From Panopea generosa (lineage: Eukaryota; Mollusca; Bivalvia; Adapedonta; Hiatellidae), in assembly GCA_029582155.1 (NCBI GenBank), contig CM055897.1:13816482-13880481 (forward strand): a stretch of DNA of 64,000 bases, read 5' to 3'. A model generated the notes under the pieces. That model did no database searches and was not told where the DNA came from. It saw only the letters and a list, made by a program, of their open reading frames with translations. Each line of letters starts with the position of its first letter. Position 1 is the stretch's first letter. The position numbers and the translations under genes are program-made. Shown here piece after piece: positions 12,106 to 24,111 of the stretch.

Positions 12106-12644
12106 ATTAAGCTGATTAAGATAACTTTAAAAATATCGGCGAATGAAAATATAGTATACCAAATGGTTATTGTGAAGAATTCATATTGGTATCTTCGCTA
12201 TCTTTCGTGAATTAAGGTTTTGAAAAGAACTATTTGATGCCGAAAAATATACATTGCTCGGAAATGAGTCAACTGTGGATGATTTCTTTTCTGATAAAAC
12301 TTAATTTATTGGTAGCTTTGACAATATGACCGATTGAAAATGTATTATGTTAAACGAGTTTTGTCAGGTTTTCTTGTTTCTTTCTTGAGTATCTTTCGAG
12401 AATTAAGGGGTACTCCATTTAGGTTCATATTCCAAAATGATACATGTGTACACACTGAGTGCCTGCATTCTACAATCGATTAGGTCCTACTACCCACCAC
12501 AATCCTCTCCAGAGTTGACATCTGATGCCTTTAACAAGAAGGTGGTTGGCAGAGGCGTCAGATGACAGTCTGATGCGGATATCATAGTTATGTGGACGCA
12601 AATGATAATTATACCAAATTCAAGGCGTTACGCACCTAACCATT

Positions 12645-14204
12645 TTGTTTGTTAGTCAGACTGAGGTCATTGACACGGTTGACTCCAGCGACACGTCATT
12701 AGACCACGATATTATCAGCGACACGTCCAATCCGTTTCAAAGTGACTCTACAATGTCAGTACCTCTACAATGTGACAATGAAAATGTCAGCGACATTATG
12801 GACGTGTCACATACAAGTGTTGAAACGGCTGGTGATCCGCAACAGTCACCATTTGTTGTCGAAGAAGAACCCAGCATCATCAATCAGGAAAACATAGAGA
12901 ATAACCCGTCCCTGGGCAATTAACTGGAACATTCCTGGACACTCATAGAGCTATGCGGCTACTCTCCGAAAATCGCCAGGCATTAGACAAGATACCGAAC
13001 GGTAAAAAAGAAAATATTTACTACGTTGTAAAAATCGACGAGAATGTGGTAAATAAAGCTAAAAAAAACAAGAAGTAATTTTCCAGACGACTGTGGCTTT
13101 GGGATTGATCCAAGGGACCTTCTCCCACGACATATTATCTCATCTTACCAAATGGTGAATTAAAGAAAATACTTTTACGAAATGGAATTTATGGAACAAT
13201 CATTAAACGACAATTACCGGAACAGCCAACGCCCGATAACCTTGTAATTTTGCAACCTTACTGTACAGTATTAAAGGCCGACCGGAACTATAAAAAAAGA
13301 TAACGTGGTTAGCAAAGGAGAGGCACATTGCGCTCGTTGAATACGTTGGAACTCCAAACACAACGCCGACGAGTAATTTAGAACGCAAGCTTGTGTTATG
13401 GACGAAATGGCTGATCTAATTAAAGTAAAAAAGCCCAAAACAGTATTTGAAAAATTACAAGATAAACATGACGTAATAAGTGGCCCGTACAATCCTCAAC
13501 AAATCCACAACAAGAAAAATAGAATGAAACAAAAAGAAAACAGTACCAGTACCAGAAACATGCAGACAACATAACACACATTGAAAATGTAGTCACAAAC
13601 AATCACCCCTTCATCAAATCTGTAATTAGAACTTCCGGCAAAACACCATCCATCATCATCTATAACGACGAACAAATCCGAGATCTACAAAATCTTTACG
13701 GGTAAGACGGTCCTCGGTGTAGATAAAACATTCAACCTGTGCGACATGCACGTTACAGCAACCTGTTACAAACAACTGTCTGTGACACGGTCCGACACAA
13801 GCCAGCCAACACTGTTTACTGGACCCTTGTTTATTCACGATAAAAGCGATTTTGAAGCATTTACTCATTTCTTTTTTCATTTAAAAAGTAAAGCTTTTTG
13901 ATGTCAACGACTGAACGACTGGTTATTGGAACGGATGATGAGAAAGCAATGGTAAAGGCCATAAACGCCGCATTTCCATCTGCAACACAGGCCAATTTGG
14001 GAAAATGCCAAACAAAAATTGATTGACGATTCGCTTGACAAGAACGACAGAACAGAAATACTGGATAAGTTGTTCGGTGACAACGGCCTCGTCAATGCTG
14101 ACGACAGCATATGTTTTGAGGTCAACTCTGACGAAGCGAGTCGTTTAATCGAGGGGAAGTCTAATATATATCAAAAGCAAAGGGAAAATACTCTGATTAA
14201 TTAA
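12645..14204 (+). pseudogene. MULE-type transposase relic, left arm (C-terminal part lost)
   Basis: Pieces in order: an acidic Asp/Ser/Glu-rich N-terminal region (12,657-12,920), a linker, a lysine-rich region (13,395-13,700), the first catalytic block GVDKTFNLCDMHV at about 13,716 and the second block VIGTDDEKAM at about 13,922. The C-x2-H block of the right arm is disrupted here by a deletion near 13,985, and similarity ends at about 14,165, before the last catalytic Glu region. Several frameshifts and stops interrupt it. D...D...CxxH...E spacing is typical of Mutator-like DDE transposases. It is clearly dead. Confidence 0.75.
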
Positions 14205-15030
14205 ATATCATAGAGTAATGCCCCCTAGTTTTAAGGCTACTAAAATCAATAATCAGTGAAAAGAAAGAAGTCAAATAGCTAAACAAAAATTCATGCGCTG
14301 TATTTGAAATTGAATCTACAAAAACATTTTTATATTATAAATGGCATGCACGTGTTAGGCATCTGTAAATCATTTTTTTGTAATTGATATAGTCGAATTA
14401 ATTAATCTGGATTGAGTGAGTCAATAAAAATAATGTCATACAGTATATATTTGTATATATATTTAGGCATTATGCTTTCTTGCTTAGTTAATTGGTCTGT
14501 GTAGAAGTATATGATTTTAACGGACGCTTTACGCGTTCTAATTACTATTACAAATCACTAGCTGTGACTTAAAGTCACTGTTGATAGCGCCCCAGACAAT
14601 AATGCTGCCGCCGCCGTAACGCTCGTGCTCCACAACACAAGCATCTGCATGATGTTTATAACGTCGACGGTACACGCGTACCCTGCCTCGTATGTGTTAT
14701 TCTAAGTTTTGCTAGCTTAACGTTTCATTTAATGTAATTGGATGAATAATCGTCTAATTTTAAATGAACTAAAACTATCTTTACTTAATGAACATTAAGC
14801 TAACAAAGCTTTGAAAAACTGCATTATGTGATTCATTTTTTTTCAGGACGGCTGTGTGTGGGAAGTTTATGAAATGGACAACACATTGATTTTTTTTGTA
14901 TTGAAATTTATTAAATTATCAACATTGAATATAAACCCCTAAATGTAAATACTATTTTTATTGATTTCCTAGGATAAAATTACTAGGTACCCACGACTAA
15001 AACGATATCATTGGATAATAAAACTACACA
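14166..15030. other. Palindrome loop, first part, no gene seen
   Basis: AT-rich sequence without an arm partner. A short GC-rich patch near 14,600-14,700 is the only compositional change. Confidence 0.5.
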
Positions 15031-15712
15031 TACCACGCTATAAAATGCGCCTCAACTTGGAGGAACGGCGTTCTTATAGTTTATCTAATACAAAGCAACA
15101 TTACAAAAACATTGGACGGTAGTTTCTTTCGGCAAAATGTGTCCAAATCATATTAAGGTGCGTAAAAACTACAGATACAATGCAAGAAAAAGCGCCTCAA
15201 CATGGAGGAACGGCGTTCTTGTAGTTGATCAAATAAAAAGCAACATTTGAAGAAGTTTGAAAATAGCACGAAATAAATCGTGCATTACAGAGGCACAAAC
15301 ATACAAATTTAACATAAATATTTACAAAAACATTGAACGGCAGTTTCTTCCGGCAAAATGTATCCAAATCATGTTAAGGTGCGTAAAAACTACTACAGAT
15401 ACCACGCACGAAAATGCGCCTCAACATGGAGGAACGGCGTTCTTGTAGTTGATCAAATAAAAAGCAACATTTGAAGAAGTTTGAAAATAGCACGAAATAA
15501 ATCGTGCATTACAGAGGCACAAACATACAAATTTAACATAAATATTTACAAAAACATTGAACGGTAGTGTCTGCCGGCAAAATGTATCCAAATCATATTA
15601 AGGTGCGTAAAAACTACAAATACCACGCAAGAAACTGCGCCTCAACATGGAGGAACGGCGTTCTTGTAGTTGATCAAATAAAAAGCAATATTTGAAGAAG
15701 TTTGAAATATCT
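15030..15712. repeat. Tandem repeat, ~222-base unit, in the palindrome loop
   Basis: The marker GCGCCTCAACATGGAGGAAC recurs at 15,047 (one mismatch), 15,192, 15,416 and 15,637. The last two intervals are 224 and 221 bases; the first is 145 because the first unit lacks a ~78-base segment containing ATCGTGCATTACAGAGG. Units end with GTGCGTAAAAACTAC. Confidence 0.85.
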
Positions 15713-16200
15713 CTGAATGTAACGAACGAAATACTTACAGTCCCTACTTATACGTTAACCTTTGTAAATGACGGGATAATTAAAAGAATATATTATTGTA
15801 TTGTGAAAAGAAATCCTTAAATGGCATAATCATGAGACTGTTAGATAAAAAATTAAAACAAATAAACATTTTAAGAAAAAAAGGTAAGTTATAAGTGAGT
15901 TTTACATATTTCTTCTTCATGTACATTATTTTGGGATGTAGGTGGGAAATGATTTGTTCATTAAATTATTTCAGAAAGTTATAGCACTATTTTTTGACAT
16001 TACGAGAGACCATTAAGTATCCATTTATGTAAAAGTTACTTTTGAATAAATCTCAGTTACATAGTATTGTGTATACGTGATGATAGGATAGCTCATGCAT
16101 ATTCCACATAAATCAACATTGAACAATATATTCAATATTTAAATAAATACTTAGAGGGTGTCACGCACGCTCAATTAACGTTCCATACTATTTATCTATT
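15713..16200. other. Palindrome loop, last part, no gene seen
   Basis: AT-rich. A short Met-led frame ending at a GGTAAGT sequence near 15,888 is too low in complexity to call an exon. Confidence 0.4.
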
Positions 16201-16204
16201 CATT

Positions 16205-18257
16205 TCTTTCGTGTAGCTGTTGTGGTTCTTACGTTGATTTTTCTTTTTCTTTCCCCTGGTTTTCGTCACATTGATTTCGGTGCTACAACCGTGGTACTGC
16301 CATCTGCAGAACATATTATACTCTCGTCTTTTTTAACAAATTTTCTAAAATTTTTATACAAAATGTCGCGTTCGTTCTGTGTTTTTGGCACCCAAACCAC
16401 TTTTGATAAAGAAAGTGCCTGTGACTGTCTGCTAGTCTGTACAGGCCCAGACCAACTAGGTTGCGACGAAGCCCTTTATATTGGGCGTTGACCATGTCCT
16501 CGACGTCTGAAACAAAATCCACAAGAGACTTGGATTTCCATTCGATGTTTTGCATTAGTACATGGTTTATTGATTCGCAGTTCTTGTTGGTCAATGACGT
16601 TTCTATCAACCCAGCGCGCGAAGGCCATTGATCTTTGATTGAAGTTGGCCCTTTAATTTTCTTTCGAAGTACATGGAGAAGTTATTAGACTTCTCCTCGA
16701 TTAAACGACTCGATCCGTCAGAGTTGACCTCAAAACATATGCTGTCATCAGCATTGACGAAGCCGTTGTCACCGAATCCAGTATTTCTGTTCCGTCGTTC
16801 TTGTTTAACGATTCGTCAATCAATTTTTGTTTGGTATTTTCCAGCAAGTGTCGCGTGCACAGTATATGTATTGCAGATGCAAATGCGGCGTTTATGGCCT
16901 TTACCATTGCTTTCTCATCATCCGTTCCAATAACCAGTCGTTCTGTGTTGACATCAAAAAGCTTTACCTTTTAAATGAAAAAAGAAATGAGTAAATGCTT
17001 CAAAATCGCTATTATCGTGAATAAACAAGGGTCCAATAAACAGTGTTGGCTGGCTTGTGTCGGACCGTGTCACAGACAGTTGTTTGCAACAGGTTGCTGT
17101 AACGTGCATGTCGCACAGGTAGAATGTTTTATCTACACCGAGGACCGTCTTACCCGTAAAGATTTTGTAGATCTCGGATTTGTTCGTCGTTATAGATGAA
17201 GATGGATGGTGTTTTGCCGGAAGGTCTAATTACAGATTTGATGAAGGGGTGATTGTTTGTGACTACATTTCTAATGTGTGTTATGTTGTCTGCGATGTTT
17301 CTGGTACTAGTACTGTTTTTTTTTTGTTTCATTCTATTTTTCTTGTTGTGGATTTGTTGAGGATTGTGCGGGCCATTTATTTCGTCATGTTTATCTTGTA
17401 ATTTTTCAAATACTGTTTTGGGTTTTTTGACTTTTATTATATCAGCCATTTCGTCCATAACACAAGCTGGCGTTCTATATTACTCGTCGGCGTTGTGTTT
17501 GGAGTTCCAACGTATTCAACGAGCGCAATGTGTCTCTCCTTTGCTAACCACGTTACCCTTTTTTTATAGTTCCGGTCGGCCTTTAATACTGTATAGTAAG
17601 GTTGCAAAATTACAAGGTTATCGGGCGTTGGCTGTTCCGGTAATTGTCGTTTAATGATTGCTCCATAAATTCCATTTCGTAAAAGTATTTTTTTCTTTAA
17701 TTCACCATTTGGTAAGATGAGATAATATATGGGAGAAGATCCATTGGATCATTCCCAAAGCCACAGTCGTCTGGAAAATTACTTCTTGTGTTTTTTTTAG
17801 CTTTATTAGCCACATTCTCGTCTCGTAGTAAATATTTTCTTTTTTACCGTTCGGTATCTTGTCTAATGCCTGGCGATATTCAGAGAGTAGCCGCATCCAG
17901 GAATGTTCCAGTTAATTGCCCCAAGGATGGGTTATTTTCTATGTTTTCCTGATTGATGATGCTGGGTTCTTCTTCGACAACAAATGGTGACTGTTGCGGA
18001 TCACCAGCCGTTTCAACACTTGTATGTGACACGTCCATAATGTCGCTGACATTTTCATTGTCACATTGTAGAGGTACTGACATTGTAGAGTCACCTGGAA
18101 ACGGATTGGACGTGTCGCTGATAATATCGTGGTCTAATGACGTGTCGCTGGAGTCAACCGTGTCAATGAACTCAGTCTGACTTATATGTCTCAAACAAAC
18201 AAAATGGTTAGGTGCGTAACGCCTTGAATTTGGTATAATAATCATTTGCGTCCACAT
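16205..18257 (-). pseudogene. MULE-type transposase relic, right arm (more complete)
   Basis: Reading downward from 18,257: the acidic N-terminal region (to 17,880), a linker (17,702-17,896), a lysine-rich region (17,150-17,458), GVDKTFYLCDMHV near 17,130, VIGTDDEKAMVKAI near 16,925, then LCTRHL near 16,860 (the C-x2-H motif), and NCESINHVLMQNIEWKSK near 16,575, which supplies the catalytic Glu. A basic tail (about 16,205-16,300) resembles the C-terminus of this family. D, D, CxxH and E are therefore all visible, as in Mutator-like DDE transposases, but frameshifts and stops separate them. The last ~480 bases lie in the loop and have no partner in the left arm. Confidence 0.8.
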
Positions 18258-18829
18258 AACTATGATATCCGCATCAGACTGTCATCTGACGCCTCTGCCA
18301 ACCACTTTCTTGTTAAAGGCATCAGATGTCAACTCTGGAGAGGATTGTGGTGGGTAGTTGGACCTAATCGGTTGTAGGAGGCAGGCACTCAGTGCGTACT
18401 CATGTATCATTTCGGAATATGAACCTAAATGGAGTACCCCTTAAATCTCGAAAGATACTCAAGAAAGAAACATGAAAACCTGACAAAACTCGTTTGACAT
18501 AATACATTTTCAATCGGTCATACTGTCAAGGCCACAAGGCTTTTCAAAACCTCAATTCACGAAAGATATCACATATAAAAATATGAATTCTTCTTAAAAT
18601 AACCATTTGGAATACTATATTTTCAATCGCCGATACTTTTAAAGTTATTTTAATCAGCTTAAATTGATCAAATTTAATGTTCCTCCAAAATGTATACATT
18701 TCCGAAAATCAACATTTCCCATTGTTTCTTCGCGTTTTAGAAAGATCTGGACCCTAAATAAACAATGTTAATTATTTTATTTTATTTTATGACCTTTAAG
18801 AATGCAAGTTCAATATATCATGTAAGGAT

Positions 18830-21595
18830 GTTGAGTATATACAAATTAGAAAATCAAGTGCACAGTAAGAGAAATATATAGTCGAGTAAGGATGTTGTGT
18901 ATCGAGTGAGAAAATCTAATGTTGCGTATGAAAATATAGCGTCAAATAAGGAAATCAAATATCGTGAAAGGATATTGAGTATACATAGATTAGAAAATCT
19001 AGTGCCCAGTAAGAAATATCTATAGATGAGTGAGGATTTTGCAGATTGATTGAGAAAATCTAGTGTCGCGTATGAAATTATAGTGTCAAACAAGGAATTT
19101 GAATGTCATAAAATGATGTTGAGTAATATATAGATCAGAAAAATTTAGTGCACAGTAAGAAAAATCTTTAGTCAAGTAAAAAAGTTGTGTATCAAGTGAG
19201 AAAATGTAGTGTTGCGTATGAAAATATAGTGTCAAATAAGAAATTTGAATGTTTTGTAAGAATGTTGAGTAAATATAGATTAGAAAATCTAGTTCCCAGT
19301 AGGAAAAATCTATAGTCAAGTAAGGATGTTATGTATCAAGTGAGAAAATGTAGTGTCGCATATGAAAATATAGTGTGACATTCGAAATTTGAATGCCGTG
19401 TAAGAATATTGAGTAAATATAGATTAGAAAATCTATTGCCCAGTAAGATAAATCTATAGTCAAGTGAGGGTGTTGTGTTTAGAGTCAGAAAATCTAGTGT
19501 CGTGTATGACAATATAGGGTTAAATAAGAAAAATTGAATGTTGTGTAATGATGTTGAGTAAATATAGATTAGAAAATCTAGTGCACAGTAAGAAAAATCT
19601 ATAGTCAAGTAAGGATGTTGTGTATCAAGTGATAAAATGTAGTGTTGCGTATGAAAATATAGTGTCAAATAAGAAATTTGAATGTTTTGTAAGAATGTTG
19701 AGTAAATATAGATTAGAAAATCTAGTGCCCAGTAGGAAAACTCTATAGTCAAGTACGTATGTTGTGTATCAAGTGACAAAATGAAGTGTCGCGTATGAAA
19801 ATATAGTGTGACATTCGAAATTTGAATGCCATGTAAGAATGTTGAATAAATATAGATTAGAAAATCTAGTGCCCAGTCAGAAAAATCTATAGTCAAGTAA
19901 GGGTGTTGTGTTTTGAGTGAGAAAATCTAGTGTCGCATATGACAATATAGTGTTAAATAAGAAAAAAATAATGTTGTGGTATGATGTTGAGTTAATTTAG
20001 ATTAGAAAATCTAGTGCACAGTAAGAAAAATCTATAGTCAAGTAAGGATGTTGTGTATCAAGTGAGAAAATGTAGTGTCGCATATGAAAATATAGTGTGA
20101 CATTCGAAATTCGAATGCCGTGTAAGAATGTTGAGTAAATATAGATAAGAAAATCTAGTGCCCAGTCAGAAAAATCTATAGTCAAGTAAGGGTGTTGTGT
20201 TTTGAGTGAGAAAATCTAGTGTCGCATATGACAATATATTGTAAAATAAGAAAAAATTAATGTCGTAGTATGATGTTGAGTTAATTCAGATTAGAAAATC
20301 TAGTGCACAGTAAGAAAAATCTATAGTCAAGTACGGATGTTGTGTATCAAGTGAGAAAATGTAGTGTCGCATATAAAAATATAGTGTCAAATAAGAAATT
20401 TGAATGTTGTGTAAGAATGTTGAGTAAAAATAGATTAGAAAATCTAGTGCCCAGTAAGAAAACTCTATAGTCAAGTAAGGATGTTGTGTATTGAGCGAGA
20501 AAATCTAGTGTCATGTATGAACATATAGTGTCAAATAAGGAATTTAAATCTTGTGTAAAGATGTTGAATATTATTATATATATTAGAAAATCTAGTGCCC
20601 AGTAAGAAAAATCTATAGTCAAGTAAGGATGTTGTTTATCAAATGACAAAATTTGGTGTCACGTATGAAAATATAGTGTCAAATAAGGAATTTAAATGTT
20701 GTGTAATGATGTTGAGTATATATAGATTAGAAATTCTAGTACCCAGTTAGAAAAATCTATATTTATGTAAGAATATTGTGTATCAAGAGAGAAAATCTAG
20801 TTTCGTATATGAAAATAAAGTGTCAAATAAAGAATTTGAATAATGTGTAAGGAAGTTGAGTATAGGTAGATTAGAAAATCTAGTGCCCAGTAAGAATAAT
20901 CAATAGTGAAGTAAGGATGTTGTGTATCGAATGAGAAAATGTAGTGTCGCTTCTAAAAATATAGTGTCAAATAAGAAATTTGAATGTTTTGTAAGAATGT
21001 TGAGTAAATATAGATTAGAAAATCTAGTTCCCAGTAGGAAAAATCTATAGTCAAGTAAGGATTTTGTGTACTAAGTGAGAAAATCTAGTGTAGCATATGA
21101 AAATAAAGTGTCAAATAAAGAATTTGAATATTGTGTAATGTTGAGTATAGATAGATTAGAAAATCTAGTTCCTATTAAGAAAATCTATAGTCACGTATGG
21201 ATTTTTTGTATCAAGTGAGAAAATCTTGTGTCACATATGAAAATACATGTATAGTGTTAAATCTATAATCAAGTAAGAAAATCTAGTGTCACGTATGAAA
21301 ATATAGTGTCAAATAAATAATTTTAATGTTGTGTAAGGATGTTGAGTGTATTAAAATTAGAAATGCTAGTACCAAATAAGAAAAATCTATAGTCAAATAC
21401 GAATGTTGTGTATCAAATGAGTAAATCTGGTGTCGCGTATGAAAATAAAGTGTCATATAAAGAATTTGAAAATTGTGTAAGGATGTTGAGTATAGATAGA
21501 TTAGAAAATCTAGTGTCCAGTAAGAAAAATCTATAGTCAAGTAAGGATGTTGTGTATCGAGTGAGAAAATGTAATGTCGTGTATAATTGAGCAAA
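18830..21595. repeat. ~145-base satellite array, about 19 copies
   Basis: The marker GTTGTGTATCAAGTGAG (with variants) recurs at about 18892, 19185, 19330, 19470, 19617, 19760, 19905, 20049, 20194 and 20339, so the unit is 140-147 bases. Each unit has a small palindrome (TAGATTAGAAAATCTA) and a TGTCGCGTATGAAAATATAG word. Because 144 is divisible by three, long minus-strand frames run through several units; they are artefacts. Some units share private variants (for example GTGACATTCGAAATT), suggesting higher-order duplication. The 170 bases before the array are AT-rich. Confidence 0.9.
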
Positions 21596-21599
21596 TTTT

Positions 21600-22392
21600 T
21601 TTTGAAAGTTATCGATAGGTGACAAAGTTTCAGACCGGACACGAAATCTCAATTAGACTGAAAATTATGATCAAACATAGTTAAATTGTGACCTTGACCG
21701 TTGAAGGGGGATTCTGGGTGAAACACGCGACACATCATCATGTTATGTTGATAATGTGTAGCTAGTATTTAACAAAATCCATATATGCATGACAAAATTA
21801 AAGGCAAAACACAAAATCCCAAACAGACTGAAAGTGTTGTCAAACAAATTCAAAGTGTGACCTTGACCTTTGAGGTAAAGGTATGGGTCTTACTTACTAC
21901 ATGTCGTCATGATATGTTGATCACTTGTAGCAAGAATTTATAAAATACATCTATGCATGACAAAGTTACAGGTCGGACACGAAATCTTAAACAGACTCAA
22001 AGTGTTGTCAAACAGACTCAAATTGTGACCTGGACCTTTGAGGTGCAGGTGTGGGTCTTACTCGTGACACGTCGTCATGTTATGTTGATCATTTGTAGCA
22101 AGTATCATTAAAATCCATTGATGCATAACAAAGTTACTGGCCGGATACGAAATTTCACACAGACTCAAAGTTTTGTGAAACAAACTCAAAGTGTGACCTT
22201 GACCTTTACGGCACGGATGTGGGTCTTACTCGCAACACGTCGCCATGTTATGTTGATCATTTGTAGCAAGTATCAACAAAATCCATCCATGCATGACAAA
22301 GTTACAGGCTGGACACGAAATACCGGACGGAAAGTCGGACGGACGGACGCTGCGATTACTATATGCCACTCCAATTTTTTTTGGGGTGGCAT
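21600..22392 (+). mobile_element. Helitron/pearl-like element: ~170-base tandem core with 3' hairpin
   Basis: The marker GACAAAGTTACAGGTCGGA recurs at about 21618, 21790, 21959, 22127 and 22298 (unit 168-172 bases). Each unit contains a GTGACCTTGACC word and a TTGTAGCAAGTAT word. The last unit leads into GGACGGACGGACGCTGCG and the hairpin ATGCCACTCCAA...TTGGGGTGGCAT at 22,363-22,392. Tandem cores with a terminal hairpin resemble the pearl or HINE elements of bivalves (inference from structure). Confidence 0.7.
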
Positions 22393-22469
22393 AAAAATGT
22401 AAAACGAATTTAGTTACCTACCTACTCACATGAAAAACACTAGTTAAAAGCTCAGCAAAATACATTTTT

Positions 22470-22766
22470 TTATTAGCATTGCCTGGTCAATCATTAATTG
22501 ATTCAGTACTAAGCATCCTTTTTATGCCATAGAGGGCTAACAGACAATCGATTATTCTAACCAATATTGCCTCCTGACAGGTGAATAAGTACTCAAGTAC
22601 ACTACATTTTTGCAACTGATAACTTTCCCACTAGAATCAGCGTCAAGAGACGAATGATAATGGAACGCAATGTCGTATATCAATCATCATGGAGACTTGA
22701 TTAGGTTTGGATTTTAACTCTCGACACCTGGATTGATAGTCGGGCGCACTGCCGACTGAGCTTAGC
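22470..22766 (-). mobile_element. tRNA-derived SINE (family with ATCA tail), copy 1 of a dimer
   Basis: On the minus strand it starts with a tRNA-like head (GCTCAGTCGGCAGTGCGCCC) and matches the SINE at 43,186-43,470 through the body words GGAGAC..ATGATTGATATACGACAT and GGTCAGTTATCAG-like segments. It is joined head-to-tail to a second copy. Confidence 0.75.
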
Positions 22767-22769
22767 AAT

Positions 22770-23052
22770 TTTTTTTATTAGCAATGCCTGGTCAGTCATT
22801 AATTGATTCAGTACTTAGCATCCTTTTTATGCTATCGATGGCAAACAGACAATCGATTAACCTAACCACGCTTGCCTCCTGACAGGTTAATAAGTACTCA
22901 AGTACACCACATTTCTGCAACTGATAACTTTCCCACTAGAATCAGCGTCAAGAGACGAATGATAATGGAACGCAATGTCGTATATCAATCATGGAGACTT
23001 GACTCTCGACACCTGGATTGATAGTCGGACGCACTGCCGACTGAGCTAATCT
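22770..23052 (-). mobile_element. tRNA-derived SINE, copy 2 of a dimer
   Basis: Same family and orientation as the preceding copy; both share private variants (for example a CTAGAATCAGCGTCAAGAGA stretch), so this looks like tandem duplication rather than independent insertion. A ~30-base segment near the head present in copy 1 is absent here. Confidence 0.75.
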
Positions 23053-23149
23053 CATTCGATCCAAGATCCTCCAGTTTAAGATAAAAAATCAGATTAACTA
23101 TGATTACTTCCACTGATGCTACTTCAAATTATTCTATTTCTATTGGGTC

Positions 23150-23305
23150 AGGCCTGGTAAGCTCAGTCCGAATCCCGTCTGACTTTGTGTCCAGGAGTCG
23201 TGAGTTTGAATCCCCGCCTATCCAGCAACAGTCTCTCTGATGATTTATATACGTCATAACGGCTCATTGTCATTTGCCCGTCAATACTGAATGAAGTGGT
23301 ACAGT
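23150..23305 (+). mobile_element. 5' part of a SINE of the same family
   Basis: Contains an A-box-like start (GGTAAGCTCAGTCCG) and the B box GAGTTTGAATCCCC, then GCAACAGTCTC. It is truncated soon after and runs into an ACT microsatellite. Confidence 0.6.
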
Positions 23306-23312
23306 CAGAACT

Positions 23313-23452
23313 ATGCTACTCAGAACTACTGCTACTACTACTATTACTACTACTACTTCTACTACTATACTGCTATTATTACTACTACTTCTAATACAAA
23401 TACTACTACTCTACTACTACTTCTACTACTACTATAATTACTACTACACATT
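23313..23452. repeat. (ACT)n microsatellite
   Basis: Imperfect ACT/ATT trinucleotides following the truncated SINE. Confidence 0.9.
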
Positions 23453-24110
23453 CTATTCTTTACTTCAGAAATTGACCAAAATGAAAAGTTTCCCCCTAAA
23501 ATAGTAAAACAATACCACAAAATTATGTTTAGTCCAGGAAGAGTTGTTTCTAATATTTGAAAAAAAAAACGCCAAATGTGACATTCGAAATTTAAATAAG
23601 CACTTGCAGTCACTCATATCTCTGTTTATGTCTATGTAACTACTACCAAAACTAATACTATATATTTTTGTCATCTTTAAAGTCAAATTTCTTCTGGGCA
23701 CCAAGAGTTTACGCGTGATTGAACAGAATAATCTTATAAAAGACGAGATAGAGATGTATACTGAAACCGTCGATAAGCTGTGAATTGCTTACATATAACC
23801 CATAATTCTGCGCGGATCGTCCGCTTAAAATCTATATTTTGTCTGCTACAGGTAATCGCTTAAGGAAATATCCGGAATATAACGAGTGATACTCGCCGAA
23901 ACTTTCGTAACATATCGACAGTTTCCGATATTTTGTTTCACTTTAAATATTGTTTTACTTAATGAAATTTAAAATAAAAAGAAACAGTCAATAGAACTTG
24001 TTTATTAATTTCACCGAGAATGTATACAATTTTTATTTTTAATGAAATGGCAACTTAAGCGTAATCAGCTAATATAAATTTTAAATATAAAAATAAATAA
24101 AGATACCCAT
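23453..24110. other. No gene seen
   Basis: AT-rich sequence; one segment (about 23,579) shares the TGTGACATTCGAAATT word with the 145-base satellite. Nothing else recognisable. Confidence 0.4.
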
Positions 24111-24111
24111 G

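Larger units (their letters stand above)
12103..18662. mobile_element. Large palindrome carrying two decayed MULE-type transposases
   Basis: Left arm 12,103-14,165 is the reverse complement of right arm 16,684-18,662, with a loop of about 2.5 kb. Similarity is high over nearly the full arms with scattered substitutions and a few indels; for example the left arm has an extra ~70 bases near 12,240-12,310. Outer ends begin TTAAGCTGATTAAG (left) and its counterpart near 18,660 (right). Each arm contains the same transposase gene pointing inward. It may be one foldback-type element or two head-to-head copies. Confidence 0.85.

Noticed and set aside
11526..12110. 194-codon valine-rich open frame
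   Set aside because: It is the translation of an AGT trinucleotide microsatellite; no non-repeat residues support a gene.
15832..15888. Short Met-led frame ending at GGTAAGT (possible first exon)
   Set aside because: Low-complexity Lys/Leu/Ile residues inside the AT-rich palindrome loop and no partner exon.
19336..19896. 186-codon minus-strand open frame with repeated TIDFSYWALDFLIYIYS-like units
   Set aside because: The ~145-base satellite unit is close to a multiple of three, so frames stay open by chance; unit length varies and other units break the frame.
18830..21595. CRISPR-like regular array
   Set aside because: Units are ~145 bases of continuous satellite without short conserved repeats and unique spacers, and the genome is eukaryotic.
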